From positions 1 through 64,000 of the forward strand of contig JANQKY010000100.1 in assembly GCA_028280885.1 (NCBI GenBank): 64,000 bases of DNA, written 5' to 3'. A program made the position numbers and the translations under genes. Below, piece after piece: positions 1-7,442 of this stretch. The notes below the pieces were generated by a model. It was not told the DNA's origin. It saw nothing but the letters and a program-made list of their open reading frames with translations, and did no database searches. The stretch's first letter is position 1; every line of letters starts with the position of its first letter. Source of the DNA: Tepidamorphus sp. (GTDB taxonomy: Bacteria; Pseudomonadota; Alphaproteobacteria; Rhizobiales; Tepidamorphaceae).

Positions 1-21
1 AGTTCATAGCGGCGACGTGTC

Positions 22-53
22 ATTCAAGGCTCCCTAATTCGAAAGCCTTGAAT
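22..53. repeat. Perfect 10-bp inverted repeat downstream of the cyclase gene
   Basis: The arms ATTCAAGGCT (22-31) and AGCCTTGAAT (44-53) are exact reverse complements around a 12-nt loop. The repeat lies about 75 bp past the stop codon of the leftward cyclase gene. Neither side has a clear T-run, so it is not a standard intrinsic terminator. It could be a factor-dependent end or a protein site of a gene outside the window. Bases 54-126 hold nothing else I recognise. Confidence 0.5.
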
Positions 54-126
54 CACGGAAGGAGCAAAATACCAAGACGATTTATGAGTTTACGGCCTAA
101 GACACGCAGGTTTAAGACGGGCGGAC

Positions 127-1359
127 TTAGTCCGCGTCCGGGATCGGAACGGCGTAGACGGAAACCGGATCGGCGATGCCGCGCAGATCGTAGTCGCCTA
201 TCGATACGAGATCGCCGCACACCGGATCGGCGGGTGCAGGGTTTGCGCAGGCGCAGCGGGCGAAGGCCTCCGAGGCGAGGATCATCTCCGGCCGGCTCTT
301 CGACAGGTCCTGCAGGCGGCTCGCCAGATTGACGGCCGGTCCGATCACGGTGAAGTCGAGGCGGTGTCTGGAGCCGACATTGCCGTAGCCCAGTTCGCCA
401 TAGTGCAGGCCGATGCCAAAGCCGATCTCCACCGGTGCAAGGCCGATCGCCTCGGGCACGCGGGGAAAGGCGTCGGCCGTCTCGCGCGCCGCGGCAAGGG
501 CCGCCCGGCAGGCGCGCGCCGGGGTTCCGTCGCCTGGAAAGACCGCGAGCAGCCCGTCGCCGAGGAATTTCAGGATCTCGCCGCCGTGGGCCTCGATCGG
601 GCCGCCGAGCGTGTCGAACCAGGCATCCAGCAGCGTCACCGTCTCGGCGGCCGGCAGGCGCTGCGACAGGATCGTGTAGTTGCGCAGATCGGCGAACAGG
701 ATGGCGGCGGAGACGGTGGTCAGATCGCCGCGGTCGATCAGGCCCTCGAAGACGCGCCGGCCCGAGCGCGGCCCGACATAGGTGTCGAGCAGATTGACGG
801 CGATCTCGCGGATCGCCAGGCGCTCGATATGCGGACTGATGACGGCGACGGCTGCGGCCAGCGTGGCGATGTCCCGGTCGGAGAAGCCGTCCGGCGCTCG
901 GGTTGCGAAGGATATCACCGCGGTGCGCGCATCGTCCTGGAAGGGCAGGGGGGCGATGTAATAGTCGGTGCCGCCATTTGCGCGCATTTCCAGGATGGTC
1001 GGCATCTCAAGCTCGGTCTCGGTGAGCCGGATGCGCAGCGGCTCACCGGTCTCGTCGACGATCCAGACGGGGCTGTTGAGATAGGCCTCGGCCTCCATGA
1101 CGCCCTCGCGGGCGCGGTGGAACGTGACGACCTCGCCGTCCGACCAGGTCACGGTCCGGCCGCTTTCGACGGGATGCAGGGTCTCGACGCCGAGAAAGCT
1201 GCGCCAGATCGGCAGGCCGATGTCTGTCAGGCCCCGGCTCAGCCGGTCGATGAGCTGTTCGTAGGTGAGCGGACCGGTCTCGGCAATGGCAAGCGCAAGG
1301 CGCTCGGGCAGGTCCGCCAGCAGGCCTGGCGACAGCGCGTGCGGGCCGTCTTTCGTCAC
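127..1359 (-). CDS. Class III adenylate/guanylate cyclase with N-terminal sensory region
   Basis: Predicted cytosolic nucleotide cyclase of 410 residues, probably making cAMP from ATP. The C-terminal half is a class III cyclase homology domain. FADLRNY (about residues 221-227) supplies the first metal aspartate, ILKFLGDGLLAVF (about 262-274) the second metal aspartate and a lysine that favours ATP, and VNLASRL the Asn/Arg transition-state pair. The N-terminal 190 residues resemble a GAF-like sensory module but carry no motif I can name. GTG at 1359 is chosen because it overlaps the upstream mepA stop as GTGA, implying translational coupling. A longer reading frame would run deep into mepA and is rejected. 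Co-transcription of a cyclase with a murein endopeptidase is unusual. Family call is firm; nucleotide specificity is inferred. Confidence 0.88.
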   Translation of the reverse strand: MTKDGPHALSPGLLADLPERLALAIAETGPLTYEQLIDRLSRGLTDIGLPIWRSFLGVETLHPVESGRTVTWSDGEVVTFHRAREGVMEAEAYLNSPVWIVDETGEPLRIRLTETELEMPTILEMRANGGTDYYIAPLPFQDDARTAVISFATRAPDGFSDRDIATLAAAVAVISPHIERLAIREIAVNLLDTYVGPRSGRRVFEGLIDRGDLTTVSAAILFADLRNYTILSQRLPAAETVTLLDAWFDTLGGPIEAHGGEILKFLGDGLLAVFPGDGTPARACRAALAAARETADAFPRVPEAIGLAPVEIGFGIGLHYGELGYGNVGSRHRLDFTVIGPAVNLASRLQDLSKSRPEMILASEAFARCACANPAPADPVCGDLVSIGDYDLRGIADPVSVYAVPIPDAD

Positions 1360-2294
1360 CGCGACGGGATCTCGCGGGTCGGGTTGCGGCGGGGCAGGGG
1401 CGCGTTTTGCAGCGCCGGGTCGAGCCCGCGCGTGTCGGCGACGATCCGGCACTCGCGCGGCAGGCCGGCCATGGTGATCGGCGGCTTCGGCTTGGCCGGC
1501 TTGTCGGACGGGCGCCAGGGCTCGTCGCTCAGCCACCAGTTAAGCGCGCTGCTGCAGCCATCGCCCGGCGGCGGCGGGTCCTGGTTCTTGCATGTGTTGC
1601 TGCCCGCCGGGCAGCGGATGCGGATGTGGAAGTGATAGTGGTGCCCCCACCAGGGCCGCACCTTGCGCAGCCAGGCGCGGTCGGTGCCGGCGAAGTCGCA
1701 CAGCGCCTTCTTGATCGCCGGGTGCACGAAGATGCGGGCGGTCTGCGGGAACTTCGCGGCCCGGCGGATCAGCGCTGCGTGCTCGTTCGTCCAGATATTC
1801 GGATCGACCTCGCGGACGCCCTGCCTGAGCACCGAAGTCGCGGAGATTTCCTCGCGTTCCTGCCGGCTGAGCTTGCGGTTCGGCATTTCGGTCAGCCAGA
1901 TATCGGCGTCGAGGCCGATCTGGTGGCTGGCATGGCCCGACAGCATCGGGCCGCCGCGCGGCTGGGCGAGATCGCCGACCAGCAACCCGTTCCAGCCCTC
2001 CTGCCGGGCGCCGGTGGCGAGATCCTCGACCAGCTTGACGAGTTCGGGATGGCCCCAGTTGCGGTTGCGCGACAGGCGCATGGCCTGCCAGGCCGGGCCG
2101 TCGATGGCCAGCGGCACCGCGCCGGCGAGACAGCCGCGGGCATAGGAGCCGATGGCGCGCGCTTCAAGCGGCGCGGGGCCGGGCGCGCTGCCGAAGATCT
2201 GCTTGGCCGGCGTCTGGGCAAGGGCGTTCTGGGGAAGACCTGCCAGGATCGCGCCAAGCGCCAGAACTCCGGTCGTCAGCAGGTTGCGTCGCAT
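1356..2294 (-). CDS. mepA: Penicillin-insensitive murein endopeptidase (peptidase M74)
   Basis: Periplasmic zinc endopeptidase of 312 residues that cleaves D-Ala-mDAP (and possibly mDAP-mDAP) crosslinks in peptidoglycan. Residues 1-26 form a signal peptide ending near ALAQ. SGHASHQIGLDADIW (119-133) has the LAS-family HxxxxxxD zinc motif with H124 and D131. WWGHHYHFHIRIRCP (215-229) carries the third zinc histidine and its neighbours. Length matches the family. The start ATG at 2294 directly precedes the hydrophobic signal. Its TGA overlaps the GTG of the cyclase downstream, so the two form one transcription unit with mepA first. Confidence 0.93.
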   Translation of the reverse strand: MRRNLLTTGVLALGAILAGLPQNALAQTPAKQIFGSAPGPAPLEARAIGSYARGCLAGAVPLAIDGPAWQAMRLSRNRNWGHPELVKLVEDLATGARQEGWNGLLVGDLAQPRGGPMLSGHASHQIGLDADIWLTEMPNRKLSRQEREEISATSVLRQGVREVDPNIWTNEHAALIRRAAKFPQTARIFVHPAIKKALCDFAGTDRAWLRKVRPWWGHHYHFHIRIRCPAGSNTCKNQDPPPPGDGCSSALNWWLSDEPWRPSDKPAKPKPPITMAGLPRECRIVADTRGLDPALQNAPLPRRNPTREIPSR

Positions 2295-2416
2295 GGTCCA
2301 AACTCCGAGCCGCGTAATGCCTCAAGCGATCGGCGATGCGGCCGATCGAATCGGACCCCCCTTGAGGGAACAGGGTAACCGGCCTTGCCGGCTCTCCGCA
2401 ATCGGCCGCCGGGCGC

Positions 2417-2475
2417 CGCCGGGCCGGAGGCCGATCACTCCGCCGGGCCGGAGGCCGATCACTCCGACGGGCCGG
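2417..2475. repeat. 24-bp tandem duplication of the CDF gene tail
   Basis: Two copies of a 24-bp unit (2417-2440 and 2441-2464), then a partial third (2465-2475). Read on the minus strand each full unit contains GGAGTGA, so the last codons and the TGA stop of the cation exporter are duplicated just past the true stop. A single readthrough would meet the second stop in the same frame. Confidence 0.8.
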
Positions 2476-3406
2476 ACGCGGGCGAAGCGTCGCTGGTGCG
2501 TTCGCCGGCTCCGGACCGGTCGATTTCGACGGTCGTGTGATCGATCCCGAATGCGTCGAGCAGGCGTTGCTTGATCGCCGCCACCGTGGCAAACGCATCG
2601 GCGTCCTCGGCAAGGGTCGCGTGCAGGGTAACCAGCGACTGCTTTTCGTCGAGCGCCCAGACGTGGATGTGCTGCACCGCCAGGATCCCGGCAACGGGAT
2701 TCGCGCCGCTCGTCAGCGCCAGGCGGATGCGTTCGGGCTCGAGGCCCCGCGGCGTGCCTTCCAGCAGGATATGGGCGGTCTGCTTCATCAGCCGCCAGGC
2801 GGCGCGGACGATCAGCAGGGCGACGAAGACCGACAGGATCGGATCGATCGGCATCCAGCCGGTCAGCATGATGATGCCGGCGGCTGCGATCGCGGCGACC
2901 GATCCCAGCATGTCGCCCAGCACGTGCAGCAGCGCGCCGCGCACGTTCAGGCTTTCCTTCTGGCCGCCCATCAGCACCCAGAAGGCGGCGATGTTGACCG
3001 CGAGGCCGATGACCGCGACGACCATCATCGGGCCGGCCAGGACCTCGACCGGATCGTTGAACCGGCCGATCGCCTCGTAGAGGATGAACAGGGTCAGCAT
3101 GAAGATCGCGATCGCGTTGCCGAAGGCGACCAGCACGGGCAGGCGCTTGTTGCCATAGGTGCGGGCCTCGGTCGGCGGGGCCGCGGCGATCTTGAAGGCC
3201 CACCAGGCAAAGGCCAGCGATACGAAATCGGTGAGCATGTGCGCGGCATCGGCGATCAGGGCGAGCGATCCGGTCAGGTAGCCGCCGATGAATTCGGCGA
3301 ACATATAGCCGCCGATCAGGAGGGCGGCGATGCCGAGCCGGCGCCGGTTGGCCGTCCTGCCGTGATCGTGGCCGTCACCTGACCCATGCGCGTGTCCGGC
3401 AGCCAT
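2459..3406 (-). CDS. Cation diffusion facilitator (CzcD/ZitB-like Zn/Co exporter)
   Basis: Inner-membrane proton-driven exporter of divalent metal, 315 residues, removing Zn (perhaps Co, Cd) from the cytosol. A His-rich N-terminus (AAGHAHGSGDGHDHG) is followed by six transmembrane helices. The transport-site motifs HMLTD in helix 2 and HVLGD in helix 5 are the two HxxxD pairs typical of zinc-selecting members. The cytosolic C-terminal domain contains HIHVWAL and a terminal FGIDHTTVEID strand, both standard for CDFs. ATG at 3406 begins the His-rich leader. It stands alone, transcribed away from the L,D-transpeptidase remnant. The last codons lie inside a 24-bp tandem repeat. Confidence 0.92.
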   Translation of the reverse strand: MAAGHAHGSGDGHDHGRTANRRRLGIAALLIGGYMFAEFIGGYLTGSLALIADAAHMLTDFVSLAFAWWAFKIAAAPPTEARTYGNKRLPVLVAFGNAIAIFMLTLFILYEAIGRFNDPVEVLAGPMMVVAVIGLAVNIAAFWVLMGGQKESLNVRGALLHVLGDMLGSVAAIAAAGIIMLTGWMPIDPILSVFVALLIVRAAWRLMKQTAHILLEGTPRGLEPERIRLALTSGANPVAGILAVQHIHVWALDEKQSLVTLHATLAEDADAFATVAAIKQRLLDAFGIDHTTVEIDRSGAGERTSDASPASGPSE

Positions 3407-3580
3407 TTGCCCGGTTTCTCCCTCCTGCTTGCGACCTGTCCGCTCATTCGCGGTGCTCTCAGCGCAAACCGAAACGGCGGCGAGGCGGTCACTTTACATT
3501 CCGCCCGCCATTCCCGACAATCCGGCTAACGAGGAGGCGGGGCGGCGCCTGGCGGAGCGCCCGGTGGCTGGAGTATCGCC

Positions 3581-4018
3581 ATGCGCCGTGTCGTGTTGTT
3601 TGCCTGTTTCCTTGTTGCGCTCGGTTTGCTTGCCCTTCCGGCGTCGGCGGGCGTCGTCGCCAAGATTTCGATTTCCAACCAGACCATGAATGTCTACGTG
3701 AACGGTGTGCGCAAGCACAACTGGGCGGTGTCGACGGCGCGGCGCGGCTATCGCACGCCGGTCGGGTCGTTCCGGCCGACGCGGATGCACAAGACCTACT
3801 ATTCGCGCAAATACAACAACTCGCCGATGCCGCATTCGATCTTCTTTTATGGCGGCTATGCAATTCACGGTACCAATTACACCAAATCGCTCGGTCGGCC
3901 GGCGAGCCATGGCTGCATCCAAGCAACGCGGCGGCGCTGTTCAGCCTCGTCCAGCGGCACGGCGCGGGGGCGACGAAGATCGTCATCACGCGCTAGGGCC
4001 TGTCGGGCGGTGGCCTAG
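3581..4018 (+). pseudogene. L,D-transpeptidase (YkuD) with frameshifted C-terminus
   Basis: A periplasmic L,D-transpeptidase (peptidoglycan 3-3 crosslinking or lipoprotein anchoring) interrupted just after its active site. Residues 1-23 are a signal peptide; the YkuD core follows, with IHGTNYTKSLGRPASHGCI ending in the catalytic His/Cys signature (Cys codon at 3914). The reading frame then becomes a basic, non-homologous tail to 4018. The family C-terminus PSNAAALFSLVQRHGAGATK reads perfectly in another frame from 3919 to a TAG at 3994-3996. Restoring 10 bases, a second GGCTGCATCC, would recreate SHGCIRLHPSNAAA, so one unit of a 10-bp direct duplication appears lost. It may be a real pseudogene, a slippage-variable gene or a sequencing error. 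A separate intact paralogue lies at 39802-40329. Confidence 0.82.
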
Positions 4019-4151
4019 AGGGGGTAGCGGGTCCAAACTGCCGCGTTCGGTGTCATTGTCCGCGCAGATTGTGTGCTGTCCTCACTCACCACGCTGTCAT
4101 TGCCAGGGCGCGGGGAACATCTGCGCGCGGGATTCCTTGCCCGGCCGCGGC

Positions 4152-4376
4152 GCCCTCACCCGGCCCTTCGGGCCGCCCTCTCCCGCTTAAGGGGAGAGGG
4201 TGCGAGTGCATCTGAGAAGGCCGTGCGGTGGTCGGGACCGCCAGCAGACAGAAAACGCCGATGCCGCAAATGATGTCGGTGCCATTGTGCCCGGTCTCTC
4301 CAGCGCGCTCTTTCCCTCTCCCCCTTGGCGGGAGAGGGCGGCCCGCAGGGCCGGGTGAGGGCGCGTGGCACGGCCG
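4152..4376 (+). repeat. 225-bp composite palindromic repeat element, copy 1
   Basis: Each end carries a pair of hairpins. The left end has GGCCCTTCGGGCC followed by CCCTCTCCCGC/GGGGAGAGGG; the right end has CCCTCTCCCCCTTGGCGGGA followed by CGGCCCGCAGGGCCG. A unique core of about 130 bp lies between, including CAGACAGAAAACGCCGATGC. The whole block is repeated in inverted orientation at 29949-30174. No transposase is present, so it looks like a non-autonomous, MITE-like or REP-composite element. Confidence 0.85.
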
Positions 4377-4439
4377 TTCATCGTGTCAGCTCTCCGGGAT
4401 GACGATTGAGGGGCAGCGGTCCGCTCTCCCACCGCGGTG

Positions 4440-4615
4440 TTTGCCGGCTCTGTCCCGGCAAAAACACTGAGGGGAATTGGCGGGGGATGCCGGACACTGC
4501 TTCCATCGAGGAAAACAGAGTTGATGACAACCGTGGATAGAATGCCGCCTCGTAGGTCTGCCCCGACCAGGTCCGGGATGACGTGCGCGTTCATGGTTGA
4601 GTGAGTGCGGGTTCC
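4440..4615. repeat. Intergenic mosaic repeat, copy A (shares blocks with 22020-22112)
   Basis: Opens with a hairpin TTTGCCGG...CCGGCAAA near 4440-4462. Blocks around CACTGCTTCCATCGAGGAA, CAGAGTTGATGAC and ATGGTTGAGTGAGT then recur with few changes and in the same order at 22040-22100. The rest of the 4019-4689 gap holds no convincing gene: only this repeat, the 225-bp element and remnants rich in CCGGGATGAC. Confidence 0.7.
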
Positions 4616-4689
4616 ACCCCGCGGGGGATTCTCATCGCCGGCGTGATCGGATAGGGTCTCCAGAACCGGATCAGCCAGGGAGACGACGC

Positions 4690-5052
4690 ATGCTGACGCC
4701 ACTTTGGGGAATGCCCGAAAAGGTGATCGGGTTCGAGGCGAGCGGACGCGTTTCCAATGCCGACTACAAGGAACGGCTCATTCCGGCGCTGGAAAAAGCA
4801 ATCGCCGAGCAGGGGCCGATCCGCTTCCTGTTCGTGCTCGGCAAGGAATTCGAGGGCTACGAGCCGACCGCGATGTGGGACGATACGTTCTTCGGCCTCA
4901 AGCACATCAAGGATTTCAAGAAGATCGCGATGGTGACCGACGATTCGCTCTATGCCGGCGCGGTCCGGCTGTTCGCGCCGATGATGTCCTGCGACGTCAA
5001 GGTCTTCCCGCTCGCAGACCGCGAGGCAGCCCTTGCCTGGATCGCCGAGTGA
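4690..5052 (+). CDS. SpoIIAA-like STAS-fold protein
   Basis: A 120-residue cytosolic protein of the SpoIIAA-like (STAS-fold) family, biochemical role unknown. It begins MLTPLWGMPEKVIGFEASGR, continues through KFIL-type strands (IRFLFVLGKEFEGYEP) and ends with REAALAWIAE, the usual family ending. ATG at 4690 is chosen over in-frame upstream codons because GGGAGACGACGC precedes it and the homologous fold starts there. A small membrane protein follows after 30 bp and is probably co-transcribed. Family members are often linked to membrane association or stress, but nothing here shows the partner. Confidence 0.85.
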   Translation: MLTPLWGMPEKVIGFEASGRVSNADYKERLIPALEKAIAEQGPIRFLFVLGKEFEGYEPTAMWDDTFFGLKHIKDFKKIAMVTDDSLYAGAVRLFAPMMSCDVKVFPLADREAALAWIAE

Positions 5053-5082
5053 GCCGCGGGGCGGCCGTTCGGGGCCTCATTC

Positions 5083-5241
5083 ATGGGTAAGGCCGTCGCG
5101 CTGTTCCTGGCACTGGCGATGCTGGTCCATATCATCCGGCCGCTCGGCCTGCCGGGGCTGAAGAAGCGGTCGGATGCCTGGAAGATCGCGCTGTTCGCGC
5201 TGATCGCGATGGTCGTCCTCGTCGGGGTGCGGCCGCAATAG
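5083..5241 (+). CDS. Small hydrophobic membrane protein, 52 residues
   Basis: A short frame of 53 codons, ATG at 5083, TAG at 5239-5241. The product begins MGKAVALFLALAMLVHIIRP, then has a charged turn (LPGLKKRSDAW) and a second hydrophobic segment (KIALFALIAMVVLVGV). Two transmembrane helices separated by a basic loop are predicted, with both ends on the same side. The composition and the GC-rich third codon positions match real genes. It lies 30 bp after the SpoIIAA-like gene on the same strand, suggesting a two-gene operon. I recognise the pattern from other alphaproteobacterial small membrane proteins but know no function. Confidence 0.75.
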   Translation: MGKAVALFLALAMLVHIIRPLGLPGLKKRSDAWKIALFALIAMVVLVGVRPQ

Positions 5242-5276
5242 GGGTGGCCGCGAAGGGCCACCCCGACGATCCCTGC

Positions 5277-6185
5277 TCACAGGTGCTCGACGAACCAGTC
5301 GCGCTGGATGGCCGACGAGGTCTTGAACGGCGCGCCCGTATAGGCATCGAAATGGCCGCCGGGCAGGATCAACAGCTTCTTGGGCTGCAACGCCTCCTCA
5401 TAGGCCTTCGCGGTCAGGTCGAAGGGCGTCAGGTGATCGCCTTCCGCCACGACCACCAGCAGCGGCGTCGGCGCGATCCGGTCGATATAGCGGGCCGGCT
5501 CGTATTCGGTGAACATCTCGATCGAATGCAGCGTCACCTCGTTCTTCCAATTGGTCTCGCGTGAGGCCTCGAACTCGGTGAAGAATGCGTAGGTGTCGGC
5601 TGTCGGCAGGGCGCAGGGCTCGCCTTCCGGGGCGGTGACCGGCATCATCGCGCCTGATTCGCCGCGCGCGCGGGCGGCCCGGTCGGCGTCGAAGGCTGCG
5701 CGCAGGCCGGCCCACACATCGCCGCGAATGAGCCGCCGCGCGGTCTCCAGGCCATAGGTCAAAGGCACCTGCGAGACCACGCATTTGACCCTGCGGTCGA
5801 GCGCTGCGACGACGAGCACATGGCCGCCGGCATAGCTCGACCCCCAGATGCCGATACGATCGGCGTCGACATCGGGCTGTTCGCTGGCCCAGGTGATGCA
5901 GTCGCGATAGCCGTTGATCTGCGCCCAGGGATCGGCGTGGCTGCGCGGTTCGCCGTCGCTGACACCGAAGCCGCGATGGTCGTAGACGATGACGCCGAGG
6001 CCGGCGGCGGCGAAGACGTCTGCGAAATCGTCGAGGAAGATCTCGCGCGTCGCCGTGAAGCCGTGCGCCATGATGACCGTCGGGGACGGCCCCTCGGTTA
6101 CGGATCCGTCGGCGTTGCGGGCGGCATAGTGCCAGCCGCGCAGGGTCGTGCCGTCTTCGGTATTGAATTCGATATCGCGCCGCAT
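5277..6185 (-). CDS. Alpha/beta hydrolase
   Basis: A 302-residue soluble alpha/beta hydrolase, probably an esterase or peptidase-like hydrolase of unknown substrate. The nucleophile elbow is GIWGSSYAGG, with serine in a GxSxxG context. An upstream oxyanion-hole motif, MAHGFTATREIFL, and YDHRGFGVSDGEPR match X-Pro-dipeptidyl-peptidase-like and YqkD-like hydrolases. LILPGGHFDAYTG near the C-terminus supplies the catalytic histidine. ATG at 6185 begins MRRDIEFNTEDGTTLRGWHY, the natural first strand; longer in-frame starts add unrelated residues. It is convergent with the microprotein gene and divergent from an AraC-type regulator, which may control it. Confidence 0.87.
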   Translation of the reverse strand: MRRDIEFNTEDGTTLRGWHYAARNADGSVTEGPSPTVIMAHGFTATREIFLDDFADVFAAAGLGVIVYDHRGFGVSDGEPRSHADPWAQINGYRDCITWASEQPDVDADRIGIWGSSYAGGHVLVVAALDRRVKCVVSQVPLTYGLETARRLIRGDVWAGLRAAFDADRAARARGESGAMMPVTAPEGEPCALPTADTYAFFTEFEASRETNWKNEVTLHSIEMFTEYEPARYIDRIAPTPLLVVVAEGDHLTPFDLTAKAYEEALQPKKLLILPGGHFDAYTGAPFKTSSAIQRDWFVEHL

Positions 6186-6355
6186 GGCGTTTCTCCCGTT
6201 CCTGGTCTTGTCCCAAGGTGCCGGCAAGGCTAGCGGCGCCGGCCCGCCGCCTGCTTGCACCACAGGGAAGCGACTTGTTCAGGAGGGAAGTGCGTCTGTG
6301 ATAGCATCGCCGCGCCGATGGCGGGCAGATGGCGGTTGGGGCGAAGGAGGATGGC

Positions 6356-7315
6356 TTGAGGACCGAGACGAGGCAGGCCGGGGTCTGGTCGACCGATCCG
6401 CTTCCCGCCGGCCTGCGGGCGGCGGCGGCGCACGCGATGCTGAACGCGGTGCATCTACCCTGGGCGTTGCGGCTCGGTGACCGCGATGCCTATTCCTGCC
6501 GGATGCGGTGGCACGGGCTCGGCAACGCGACCGTCATCGCCTGCGAAAGCGGACCATTGCGCGGGTCGCGGACGCGGGCCGAGATCGCCGCGACGGATGG
6601 TGATTATATGGGCCTGCTGCTTGTCCTCTCCGGCCGTGAGCATGTCCGGCAGGGCGACCGGTCGGTCCGGCTTGGCGCCGGCGACATGCTGTTGTGGGAT
6701 GCCGGCGCGCCGCTCGATTTCGAGGTCGTGAAGCCGCTGCGCAAGATGACGCTGCTGATCCCCCGGCAGGCGATCGACCGGGCGATCAGTCGCGCAGGCC
6801 CGGCGGCTGGCATCCGGGGTGCCAGTCCGCTTGACGGGCGCTCCGGCGTCGGCGCGCTGCTGTTCCGGCATGTCGTCGGCCTCGGACGCCATGGCGATCA
6901 GATTCCGGCTGCCGACGGACCGCTGGCGGCCGATTTCGCCGTCGATCTCCTCGGGCGGCTGCTTGCGCCGTCAGCCGATCCGAAGGGCGGCGGCGATCTG
7001 CGCGAACGGGTTCTGCGCCATGTCGAGGACCGGCTCGAGGATCCCGACCTGACGCCGAAATCAATCGCGGCCGCTTTCGACATCACGCCACGCTATCTGC
7101 ACATGGTGTTCGCCGGCGGCACCACGCTGTCGGCGCATATTCGCGGCCGGCGGCTTGCGCGGATGCGGCGCGATCTTGACGACCCGCGTCTCGATGCGAC
7201 ATCGATTACCGACATCGCCCTGCGCTGGGGATTCGCCGATTCCGCCCATGCCAGCCGGGCCTTCCGCCAGGCGTTCGGCCAGTCGCCGCGCGCCTATCGG
7301 CAGGCGCGGTCCTGA
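6356..7315 (+). CDS. AraC-family transcriptional regulator
   Basis: A 319-residue regulator with an N-terminal AraC-binding-like domain (about 50-190, including VLSGREHVRQGDRSVRLGAG) and a C-terminal double helix-turn-helix (about 220-315). The second HTH reads SITDIALRWGFADSAHASRA, with FRQAFGQSPRAYRQ at the end, the family signature. I prefer the TTG at 6356 because AAGGAGG sits five bases upstream; an in-frame ATG at 6329 has no Shine-Dalgarno. It is divergent from the alpha/beta hydrolase at 5277-6185, its likely target. The inducer is unknown. Confidence 0.88.
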   Translation: MRTETRQAGVWSTDPLPAGLRAAAAHAMLNAVHLPWALRLGDRDAYSCRMRWHGLGNATVIACESGPLRGSRTRAEIAATDGDYMGLLLVLSGREHVRQGDRSVRLGAGDMLLWDAGAPLDFEVVKPLRKMTLLIPRQAIDRAISRAGPAAGIRGASPLDGRSGVGALLFRHVVGLGRHGDQIPAADGPLAADFAVDLLGRLLAPSADPKGGGDLRERVLRHVEDRLEDPDLTPKSIAAAFDITPRYLHMVFAGGTTLSAHIRGRRLARMRRDLDDPRLDATSITDIALRWGFADSAHASRAFRQAFGQSPRAYRQARS

Positions 7316-7442
7316 GCGCAGCCGGGCGTGGTGCCGGTCGCGGCAGGCACCAATGCAAAGTTGCGCTTGCTCAATGTCATCGGTCTGAAAACGTCGCATC
7401 ATGACCGGTGGTGAACGTGCCGATGAGCGGAGCAGGAGCGTC

